DNA from: Dysgonamonadaceae bacterium | GTDB lineage: Bacteria > Bacteroidota > Bacteroidia > Bacteroidales > Azobacteroidaceae | Length of the DNA: 12,002 bases | NCBI GenBank assembly: GCA_031256015.1 | Contig: JAIRRK010000040.1 | Coordinates: 1 to 12,002, forward strand | Direction: 5' to 3' | In this document: one piece after another, positions 1 to 6,022 of the stretch | How positions within the stretch are numbered: position 1 is the first letter of the stretch | Layout: each line of letters begins with the position of its first letter | The notes under the pieces: generated by a model | What the model was told of the DNA's origin: nothing | Seen by the model: the letters and a program-made list of their open reading frames with translations, nothing else | Database searches by the model: none | Translations under genes and position numbers: made by a program

Positions 1-44
1 TTTTTGTATTTGACAGGGTAAGTGTGTGTAAAAACAGACAAATT

Positions 45-71
45 AAAAAAGGGAATTCTCACGAATTCCCT
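45..71 (-). terminator. Intrinsic terminator, leftward
   Basis: A perfect 9-bp inverted repeat (50-58 pairing with 63-71, AGGGAATTC / GAATTCCCT) encloses a 4-nt loop. On the minus strand it is followed directly by six T (plus-strand A at 45-50). The plus strand has no T-tract after the stem, so it should work leftward only. It lies about 105 nt past the dusB stop, so it could end both the cysS-dusB operon and the short transcript starting near 118. Confidence 0.65.
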
Positions 72-118
72 AATTCAATCTTTGTTAACCTTAAATCTAA
101 TACTATTATGAAAAAACT
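45..118 (-). ncRNA. Candidate small RNA (about 75 nt) downstream of dusB
   Basis: Seen: reading leftward, a complete Bacteroidota-type promoter (125-156) is followed about 7 nt later by an A/T-rich stretch without a plausible ORF. A 9-bp hairpin with a T-tract ends it. A transcript starting near 118 and ending near 45 would be about 75 nt, with an unpaired 5' part of about 45 nt and a 3' terminator hairpin, the usual layout of a trans-acting bacterial sRNA. It could instead be the leader of a gene beyond the left edge, with the hairpin acting as attenuator. I cannot name an RNA family for it. The 5' end is estimated from the promoter spacing, not measured. Confidence 0.4.
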
Positions 119-124
119 ACTCTG

Positions 125-156
125 CAAAGGTAAGGGCGTTTCTTCTTATCTACAAA
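125..156 (-). promoter_or_regulatory. Bacteroidota-type promoter, leftward
   Basis: On the minus strand, TTTG (complement of 153-156) is separated by 20 nt from TACCTTTG (complement of 125-132). This fits the Bacteroidota sigma consensus TTTG-N(about 20)-TAnnTTTG in both boxes and in spacing. It sits between the dusB stop and the terminator at 45-71, so it does not serve dusB. It would start transcription near 118 for the candidate small RNA or for a gene off the left edge. Confidence 0.55.
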
Positions 157-175
157 TATTCTCGGATAAAAAGAG

Positions 176-1171
176 TTAAAAGTTATCAACAAACGTTTTG
201 CCCGGTTTTATTTCATTCATAATCCCAAACAGCTCGTCCATCGTGTCGGCTTTGAGCATCGCTATTCGTGTCGGCTTAAAGTCGGGTATCCCCTTGAAAA
301 GAGGGCTCGCGGCTATGTGTCGCCGACTGTGCAGTATTCCGCGTCGTTCGTCCCATCGGGCAACGCTCAGCAAAATTTGTTTTTTCAGTACATTCAGGTA
401 ATAATCGAACGGTTCTTTGGGTGCCGGTTCTCCGTGCTTAAGAAAGTGTTTTATTTCGCCGAATATCCACGGCGCACCGATACATGCCCGGCCAATCATC
501 ACCGCATCCACGCCGCAGGTATCGAAAGCTTTCTTGCAACGTTCGGGAGTTGTAATGTCGCCGTTTCCTATGATGGGGATATACATTCGCGGGTTATTCT
601 TCACTTCGCCTATTAAAGTCCAATCGGCTTCTCCGGAATACATTTGGGCGCGCGTTCGTCCGTGAATAGTTAAGGCGGCGATTCCGCAATCTTGAAGCTT
701 CTCGGCTAAATCCACAACGATTTTGGAATTATCGTCCCATCCTAACCGTGTTTTTACCGTCACCGGGATGTTTACCGCCTCAACCACCCTTTTGACTATT
801 TCCAACATTTTTTCGGGAGTCCTCAACATTCCCGAGCCGGCTCCTTTTCCTGCCACTTTCTTCACCGGGCAGCCGAAATTCAAGTCTAAAATATCCGGCT
901 CGGCCTCTTCGCAAATTCGGGCGGCTTCGACCATCGGGGCGGTTTCTCTTCCGTAAATTTGCATCGCCACCGGTCGTTCGTCATCCGAAACTTCCAGTTT
1001 CGATTTTGTCTTACTCACGCGACGAATGAGTGCATCGCTTGAAATAAACTCGGTATAAACCATGTCGGCTCCGAATTCTTTGCACAATAACCGAAAGGAC
1101 ATGTCGGTTACGTCTTCCATCGGTGCCAAAAAGACGGGGTATTCGTTGAAGTTTATTTCTCCTATTCGCAT
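176..1171 (-). CDS. dusB: tRNA-dihydrouridine synthase (DusB-like)
   Basis: A 331-aa flavoprotein that would reduce uridines in the tRNA D-loop to dihydrouridine with FMN and NADPH in the cytoplasm. Seen: an N-terminal TIM-barrel start with APMEDVTD at residues 16-23; the Dus signature LNFGCP, with the likely catalytic Cys at 101; the barrel strand VKTRLGW; the IHGRTR motif; and the FMN phosphate-binding GNGDI and MIGR segments. Length is normal for the family. The start MRIGEINF overlaps the 3' end of the upstream methyltransferase by 10 nt, which suggests coupled translation. It is the last gene of the leftward tRNA-related operon. The 'B' assignment rests on general similarity to bacterial DusB/NifR3 proteins; the exact uridine position modified cannot be read from sequence alone. 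Confidence 0.92.
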   Translation of the reverse strand: MRIGEINFNEYPVFLAPMEDVTDMSFRLLCKEFGADMVYTEFISSDALIRRVSKTKSKLEVSDDERPVAMQIYGRETAPMVEAARICEEAEPDILDLNFGCPVKKVAGKGAGSGMLRTPEKMLEIVKRVVEAVNIPVTVKTRLGWDDNSKIVVDLAEKLQDCGIAALTIHGRTRAQMYSGEADWTLIGEVKNNPRMYIPIIGNGDITTPERCKKAFDTCGVDAVMIGRACIGAPWIFGEIKHFLKHGEPAPKEPFDYYLNVLKKQILLSVARWDERRGILHSRRHIAASPLFKGIPDFKPTRIAMLKADTMDELFGIMNEIKPGKTFVDNF

Positions 1172-1827
1172 CGGTTTGTTTTTATTGCTTGAAGCATTTC
1201 TCTCTTTCCCGGAGGGCCGGGCAATCGGTTAACCGAAAATCCGGCGGATTGCATTCTTCTTCTGATTTCTCCCTTTGCGCAATAAGTCGATAAAATGCCG
1301 TTGACATTCATCCCGGCATAAATGCGGTTAAATATTTCCCGGTTCCAGACATTTTCCTGTTTATCGGGAGCAAAGGCGTCGTAATAAACCACATCGTATT
1401 TCCCCGGATAAGCGTAGTCGTTAAAGTCTGTTTTTATTTTATTTATCGTAAAGAAAGAGTCGATGGAGCTTCTTTTTCCCCAAGGTGCCGAATGTATTCG
1501 TTTAAACACTTCTTTTTCCCAATCGGAATAATTCAATTGATTGATTATTGTTTCGGGAAGCGGATACTTTTCCAAGCCGGTATAAATCACTTTCAGGTTT
1601 CTTTTCCGGGCTTCCAAATAAGTAAGCAGGACATTCAATCCCGTCCCTAATCCCATTTCCAAAACGTGGATTTCTTTCTTTTCGCACGGATTAAAAGCCG
1701 ATTCAATGTAAACATATTTCGATTCCCGGACGGCTCCGTTCGTAGAATGATAGTGTTCGTTCAGTTCCGGAACATATAAAGTATCGGACCCGTCGGATGT
1801 TTTTTTCAGTGTGGGGACAAAATACAT
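1162..1827 (-). CDS. mnmD: MnmD-like tRNA (mnm5s2U) methyltransferase
   Basis: A 221-aa SAM-dependent methyltransferase of the DUF752/Methyltransf_30 family. Seen: a SAM-binding motif EMGLGTGLN at residues 57-65; the family signature YYDAFAPDKQENVW; the TYCAKG segment; and the C-terminal PGPPGKREML motif. In E. coli the related domain is the N-terminal half of the bifunctional MnmC, which makes the last methylation of 5-aminomethyl-2-thiouridine at wobble position 34. Here only the methyltransferase half is present and no FAD-oxidase domain follows, so this is the stand-alone MnmD form. It starts 9 nt after the thioesterase stop and overlaps dusB by 10 nt. Substrate is inferred from the family. 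Confidence 0.85.
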   Translation of the reverse strand: MYFVPTLKKTSDGSDTLYVPELNEHYHSTNGAVRESKYVYIESAFNPCEKKEIHVLEMGLGTGLNVLLTYLEARKRNLKVIYTGLEKYPLPETIINQLNYSDWEKEVFKRIHSAPWGKRSSIDSFFTINKIKTDFNDYAYPGKYDVVYYDAFAPDKQENVWNREIFNRIYAGMNVNGILSTYCAKGEIRRRMQSAGFSVNRLPGPPGKREMLQAIKTNRCE

Positions 1828-1836
1828 GAATCGAAT

Positions 1837-2244
1837 TTAATCGTTTTCCAAATTCAGAGGAATGTCTTTCCGGTAGCCGGTGGCCGTGAATAAGGCAATC
1901 AATTGCTCCTTTTCATCAACAATCCGCACCTCGAAGGTTCCCAACTTATGATGTATGTCCAACGCTTTTGCTTTGGCATACAGCGTTCCGCTGTTCGTGC
2001 TTTTGAAGAAACGGATATCGGTCTCGATAGAAACCACGACACTTTTATAAATGCTGACGGCAGCGGCGGCGAAAGCCAAATCGGCCAAAGTAAAGACGGC
2101 ACCTCCTTGAACAACGCCTCCGGCGTTGAAATGAGTTTCCCGGACTTCCATCTTGACAACGGCTCTTCCGTTATCGACTTCAATCAGTTCCGCGCCGGTT
2201 AATTCGGCGTATAAATCCTTTTTAAAAAACTCTTTGATTGTCAT
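1837..2244 (-). CDS. PaaI-family hotdog-fold thioesterase
   Basis: A small 135-aa single hotdog-domain protein, expected to hydrolyse an acyl-CoA or aryl-CoA thioester; substrate unknown. Seen: the family core H38-F-N with G43 and QGG at 46-48, then FTLADLAF with the probable catalytic Asp at residue 55; and a C-terminal strand ending in TATGYRK. The frequent HGG motif reads QGG here. I chose the ATG at 2244 (MTIKEFF) because it lies 1 nt after the cysS stop; an in-frame ATG at 2295 would add 17 residues lying inside the end of cysS and unlike the family. It sits between three tRNA genes without an obvious functional link, so co-expression may be incidental. Confidence 0.8.
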   Translation of the reverse strand: MTIKEFFKKDLYAELTGAELIEVDNGRAVVKMEVRETHFNAGGVVQGGAVFTLADLAFAAAAVSIYKSVVVSIETDIRFFKSTNSGTLYAKAKALDIHHKLGTFEVRIVDEKEQLIALFTATGYRKDIPLNLEND

Positions 2245-2245
2245 G

Positions 2246-3724
2246 TTAATGATTGAGTTTCCATTCAAAACCTTCTTTCGTATCTTTGATTTCAAAGCCG
2301 AGAGCAGTTAATTCGTTGCGAATTTTATCGGACGTGGCCCAGTCTTTATTTATTTTGGCTTGCATTCTCATATCCAACAGCATATCTATCGCTTTTGCGA
2401 ATGAATCATAAGAAGCATTTCCGTCTCTCCGTTCATTTTTTATTCCGAGCAAATCAAATAAAAACAAATCGAAGAAGCCTTTCAGCTTTTGAATATTGTC
2501 GGTTGTTAAGTGAATTTGTCCGGCGAGAGACGAATTAATTATTTTGGCTGCTTCAAAAAGATGAGAAATAAGAATCGGAGTATTCAAATCATCATTCAAG
2601 GCTTCGAAACTTTTCCCGATTAAATCATCGACATCCACCGACGATTCGTTTGAGTCCTCATTCAATCGTTTAATATTGTCGTAAGCTTCCAACAAGCGCG
2701 CCAATCCTTTTTCGGAGGCTTGCAAAGCTTCGTTACTGAAATCTACCGTGCTGCGATAATGCGCTTGAAGAATAAAGAAACGGATGGTCATCGGGGTGTA
2801 TGGCTGAGTCAGCAATTCATGAGTTCCGTTAAAAAACTGCTCCAGATTGATGAAATTACCGAGCGATTTTCCCATCTTCTGTCCGTTTACGGTAATCATA
2901 TTATTATGCATCCAATACCGGACGGCGTCATGTCCGGTAGAAGCTACGCTTTGAGCAATCTCACATTCGTGGTGAGGAAATATCAAATCCATTCCTCCTC
3001 CGTGAATATCGAATTGTTCTCCGAGATATTTTTTACTCATCGCCGTACATTCCAAATGCCATCCCGGGAAACCGTCACTCCAAGGACTTGGCCATCGCAT
3101 TATATGTTCGGGAGATGCTTTTTTCCACAGTGCAAAATCGCACCAATTATGTTTTTCTTCCTGACCTTCCAATTCTCTGGTTGTATTTAACCGGTCGTCA
3201 ATATTGCGACCGGATAATACTCCGTAATGATATTCTTTGTCGTATTTTTCCACATCAAAATAAACGGAGCCTCCACTTTCGTAAGCATAGCCTTTATCCA
3301 GTATTTCTTTCACCAGTTGAATCTGCTCGATAATATGTCCGCTGGCGTGAGGTTCGATACTCGGAGAAAGAACATTCAGTGCTTCCATGGCTTTGTGGTA
3401 GCGATTCAGGTAAAACTGAACGACCTCCATCGGTTCCAGATTTTCCAATTTTGCTTTTTTGGCTATTTTATCTTCTCCCGAATCGGCATCGTTAACCAAA
3501 TGTCCGACATCCGTAATGTTTCGCACGTATCGCACTTTGTAACCCAAGTGAGACAGGTATCGGAACAAAATATCGAAAGTAATGGCCGGCCGGGCATGTC
3601 CCAAATGAGGGTCTCCGTAAACAGTAGGCCCGCAAACATAAAGCCCGACTCGACCCGGAACGATTGGTTCGAACAACTCTTTTTCCCGGGTCAACGTATT
3701 GTAGATATAAAGTTTATTATTCAT
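2246..3724 (-). CDS. cysS: Cysteinyl-tRNA synthetase
   Basis: A 492-aa class I aminoacyl-tRNA synthetase that charges tRNA-Cys with cysteine in the cytoplasm. Seen: HIGH-type signature HLGH at residues 40-43; KMGKS (KMSKS loop) at 283-287; and candidate zinc ligands Cys31, Cys226, His251 and Glu255, in the arrangement of E. coli CysS. The C-terminal DALR-type helical region and an extended tail with a [14 protein letters not shown] segment follow. Start: [10 protein letters not shown] at 3724 matches the usual family N-terminus; an upstream in-frame ATG (3754) would add ten residues overlapping the -7 promoter element. It is first in the leftward operon, with a TAnnTTTG element 27 nt upstream. 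An essential housekeeping gene with all key residues present. Confidence 0.96.
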   Translation of the reverse strand: MNNKLYIYNTLTREKELFEPIVPGRVGLYVCGPTVYGDPHLGHARPAITFDILFRYLSHLGYKVRYVRNITDVGHLVNDADSGEDKIAKKAKLENLEPMEVVQFYLNRYHKAMEALNVLSPSIEPHASGHIIEQIQLVKEILDKGYAYESGGSVYFDVEKYDKEYHYGVLSGRNIDDRLNTTRELEGQEEKHNWCDFALWKKASPEHIMRWPSPWSDGFPGWHLECTAMSKKYLGEQFDIHGGGMDLIFPHHECEIAQSVASTGHDAVRYWMHNNMITVNGQKMGKSLGNFINLEQFFNGTHELLTQPYTPMTIRFFILQAHYRSTVDFSNEALQASEKGLARLLEAYDNIKRLNEDSNESSVDVDDLIGKSFEALNDDLNTPILISHLFEAAKIINSSLAGQIHLTTDNIQKLKGFFDLFLFDLLGIKNERRDGNASYDSFAKAIDMLLDMRMQAKINKDWATSDKIRNELTALGFEIKDTKEGFEWKLNH

Positions 3725-3751
3725 GATGTATCCGATTAAATTGAAGAAGTG

Positions 3752-3759
3752 CAAAATTA
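3752..3759 (-). promoter_or_regulatory. Probable cysS promoter -7 element
   Basis: The minus strand reads TAATTTTG here, a match to TAnnTTTG, ending 27 nt before the cysS ATG. This would give a 5' leader of about 20 nt. A clear TTTG at -33 is missing; the expected place holds a run of T instead. Only the -7 box supports the call. Confidence 0.4.
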
Positions 3760-3833
3760 GTGAAAAGTAAGAGATTAAAAAAATACCTCGAAAGCTAAAT
3801 CGAAATATTCAGATTTCCGGCGAATAAAACCAA

Positions 3834-3873
3834 CTGTAATAAATTTGTAACGCGATTTTAAAAGGTCTGTCAA
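3834..3873 (+). promoter_or_regulatory. Tandem PHO-box-like array (PhoB sites)
   Basis: Four units begin exactly 11 bp apart: CTGTAA at 3834, TTGTAA at 3845, TTTTAA at 3856 and CTGTCA at 3867. Known: the E. coli PHO box is two 11-bp direct repeats, CTGTCATAWAWCTGTCAY. Units 1-2 (3834-3851) match that consensus at 15 of 18 positions; units 3-4 (3856-3873) match at 11 of 18. The array ends 10 bp before a TAnnTTTG element, the geometry of a PhoB-activated promoter in which the box replaces the upstream core element. The operon encodes its own PhoB, which supports the reading. The degeneracy of unit 3 and the transfer of a proteobacterial consensus to this phylum are the weak points. Confidence 0.6.
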
Positions 3874-3883
3874 ATCACATCCA

Positions 3884-3891
3884 TAGTTTTG
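3884..3891 (+). promoter_or_regulatory. Promoter -7 element of the porin-pst operon
   Basis: TAGTTTTG matches the Bacteroidota -7 consensus TAnnTTTG. No TTTG lies at the usual 19-21 bp upstream; that space is taken by the PHO-box-like array, as expected for an activator-dependent promoter. Transcription would begin near 3898, giving a leader of about 30 nt before the porin ATG. Confidence 0.55.
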
Positions 3892-3929
3892 TATCGTCAA
3901 GTTGAATTAATTAATAAAAAACAATTGAG

Positions 3930-5189
3930 ATGAAAAAAATGACAGTTTTAATTTGCATGTTTGTTTTAAGTTTCGGTCTTCCCGCTCAGGAAACTCAAAC
4001 GTCTTCTCTTGAAGACGTTGGGCGGAAGACTCAAGCTCTTGAGAGTGATATACTGAAATTGAAAAAGCTGAAAATTTCAGGTTATATCCAAAGTCAATAT
4101 CAATATGGAGAAAAAGAGGCGACTCTGAATGTCGGTACGGCCAACAGTGATTCTGAAAAATCATTTAACAGAGTCGGTATTCGGCGGGGACGAATCAAAT
4201 TCACCTACGAAGAAGGAATTGCATCCGGCGTTTTCCAAATTGATTTAACAGAAAAAGGAGTCGATATTAAAGACGCTTATTTGAATGTAAAAGCTCCTTG
4301 GTTGAAATCGGTTCAATTTCGTACCGGCGTTTTTGATCGCCCTTTCGGATACGAAATCAGTTATTCCTCTTCTCGTCGCGAATCCCCCGAACGTTCCGCT
4401 ATTTTCCGAACTTTATTTCCGCAAGAACGGGATTTAGGTGCAATGTTCATTCTTCAAGCTCCCCAAAGTTCTCCTTGGAATGTTTTAAAGTTGGAGGCCG
4501 GATTATTCGCGGGAAACGGAATCAAACAAGAAACGGATAATCGAAAGGATTTTATCGGGCATCTCTCCGGAAACAAAACAATCGGAGACAATATGAATGT
4601 CGGACTGGGAGCCTCTTATTACAACGGAGGAGTTTATCAAGGGTCGGAAAATGTTTATACGATGAAAGATAAAGGCTTTGTTATCGATAACAACTCTTCC
4701 AACAAGGGCAAATTTGCTAAACGGGAATATTTCGGATTGGATGCTCAATATTCATTGATTACTTCTTTGGGAATTACTCAATTACGCGGAGAATACTTAT
4801 TCGGTCAGCAACCCGGAACAGCCGGCAGCAGTAAAAGTCCAAATGCTTCGACCTTACCTGCATCCGACACTTATGTGAGAGATTTCAACGGATGGTATGT
4901 GATGTTGGTTCAGGATATTGGTCGTCTTCCTTTTTCGGCGGTCTTGAAATATGATTCTTACGACCCGAATACCAAAGTAAAAGGAGATGAAATCGGACAA
5001 AACGGGACTTCTCAAACCGATTTGGCTAAAAATACTTTCGGATTGGGCGGTATATGGAAAATGAACGAGAATCTTCTGTTGCAAGTTTTTTATGAGATAA
5101 ATAAAAATGAAAAATCAAACAACGTAACGGGAATGAACAGCGATTTGGAAGATAATGTTTTCACAACCCGATTACAGTATAAATTTTAA
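3930..5189 (+). CDS. Phosphate-selective porin O/P family protein
   Basis: A 419-aa outer-membrane beta-barrel, expected to let phosphate (or polyphosphate/other anions) into the periplasm. Seen: a signal peptide with likely cleavage after Ala19 (GLPA|QET); a short helical, heptad-like segment at about 25-48 (LEDVGRKTQALESDILKLKK); then the barrel start LKISGYIQSQYQY, typical of porin O/P proteins; alternating strands throughout; and a C-terminal YKF whose final Phe is the usual signal for barrel assembly. Arginines cluster at 137, 149, 150, 155, 160 and 167, plausible for an anion-selective constriction. It is first gene in the operon, directly behind the PHO-box array, and pstS starts 1 nt after its stop. 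The family is clear; phosphate selectivity is inferred from context. Confidence 0.85.
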   Translation: MKKMTVLICMFVLSFGLPAQETQTSSLEDVGRKTQALESDILKLKKLKISGYIQSQYQYGEKEATLNVGTANSDSEKSFNRVGIRRGRIKFTYEEGIASGVFQIDLTEKGVDIKDAYLNVKAPWLKSVQFRTGVFDRPFGYEISYSSSRRESPERSAIFRTLFPQERDLGAMFILQAPQSSPWNVLKLEAGLFAGNGIKQETDNRKDFIGHLSGNKTIGDNMNVGLGASYYNGGVYQGSENVYTMKDKGFVIDNNSSNKGKFAKREYFGLDAQYSLITSLGITQLRGEYLFGQQPGTAGSSKSPNASTLPASDTYVRDFNGWYVMLVQDIGRLPFSAVLKYDSYDPNTKVKGDEIGQNGTSQTDLAKNTFGLGGIWKMNENLLLQVFYEINKNEKSNNVTGMNSDLEDNVFTTRLQYKF

Positions 5190-5190
5190 A

Positions 5191-6015
5191 ATGAATAATA
5201 GTATGAAAAATTTTATTATCACGGCATTGTTCTTTTTAGCAACAATCTCGGCGGCACAAGCACAAAGAATCAAAGGTTCGGATACTGTTTTACCTTTGTC
5301 GCAAAAAGAGGCCGAAAATTACATGAAAGATAATTCTTCTGCAACAATCATTGTTACAGGAGGAGGAAGTGGAGTGGGAATCTCAGCATTATTAGCCGGG
5401 ACAACCGATATAGCGCAGTCTTCCCGTAAAATTAAATTCGACGAAAAGAAAAAGTTACAGGAAGCCGGAAAAACGGTTAAGGAAATAATTATAGCGTACG
5501 ATGCTTTGGCTGTTGTGGTTCATCCTTCCAATAAAGTGCAAAACTTAACAAGAGAACAATTGGAAGGTATTTTTACCGGAAAAATAACCAATTGGAAAGA
5601 ATTGGGAGGAGATGAGCTGGAGATTGTTCCTTACTCCAGAGAAACCTCGTCCGGGACTTACGAATTTTTCAAAGAAAGTGTTCTGAAAAATAAGAACTAC
5701 AAAAACGGGATTATGAGCATGCCTGCAACAGGAGCGATTATTCAATCGGTAAGTCAAACAAAAGGAGCAATCGGATACGTGGGATTGGCTTATCTGAATA
5801 AGAACGTGAAGGCAATTCATGTATCTTACGATAAGGGAAAAACATTTGTTGAGCCATCCGTAACAAATGCAAAAATGAAAACTTATCCGATTGTTCGTCC
5901 TCTTTACTATTATTACCTTACAAAAGACGAAAAAGCAGTAAGGTCTTTTGTCGATTATGTTTTATCCGTAAACGGTCAAAAAACGGTACAGGAAATCGGA
6001 TTTATCGCATTATAA
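5191..6015 (+). CDS. pstS: Periplasmic phosphate-binding protein PstS
   Basis: A 274-aa substrate-binding protein of the high-affinity phosphate importer. Seen: a signal peptide with hydrophobic core IITALFFLATISA and probable cleavage after Ala24 (AQA|QRI), with no lipobox, so a soluble periplasmic protein; phosphate-contacting segments GSDTVLPL at 29-36, GGGSGVG at 57-63, the DIAQSSR region near 73-79, and SRETSSGT at 149-156 with Arg150. Length is typical of the short PstS form. Start: ATG at 5191 lies 1 nt past the porin stop; the ATG at 5203 (MKNFIIT) gives an equally good signal peptide and is a real alternative. Its middle portion resembles the extra domain in the neighbouring PstC. 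Confidence 0.93.
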   Translation: MNNSMKNFIITALFFLATISAAQAQRIKGSDTVLPLSQKEAENYMKDNSSATIIVTGGGSGVGISALLAGTTDIAQSSRKIKFDEKKKLQEAGKTVKEIIIAYDALAVVVHPSNKVQNLTREQLEGIFTGKITNWKELGGDELEIVPYSRETSSGTYEFFKESVLKNKNYKNGIMSMPATGAIIQSVSQTKGAIGYVGLAYLNKNVKAIHVSYDKGKTFVEPSVTNAKMKTYPIVRPLYYYYLTKDEKAVRSFVDYVLSVNGQKTVQEIGFIAL

Positions 6016-6022
6016 ATCAATT

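Noticed and set aside
108..179. A 23-codon plus-strand ORF beginning MKKLLCKGKG
   Set aside because: It overlaps the leftward promoter boxes (125-156), its A-rich start is explained by that DNA, and no plus-strand promoter fits upstream; it also runs into the dusB stop.
198..956. Several plus-strand open frames of 67-99 codons opposite dusB
   Set aside because: dusB is intact with all family motifs on the other strand; these frames have no recognisable motifs and overlap each other in different frames.
2720..3739. Plus-strand open frames of 81-170 codons opposite cysS
   Set aside because: They lie wholly within the well-supported cysS gene, show no domain-like sequence and are explained as antisense shadows.
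3844..3847. TTTG as a -33 box for the porin promoter
   Set aside because: It is 36 bp from the -7 element, far beyond the usual 19-21 bp; it is better read as part of the second 11-bp repeat unit.
3907..4164. An 85-codon minus-strand frame across the start of the porin
   Set aside because: It overlaps the porin signal peptide and first strands and has no protein-like motif; the porin frame is clearly the coding one.
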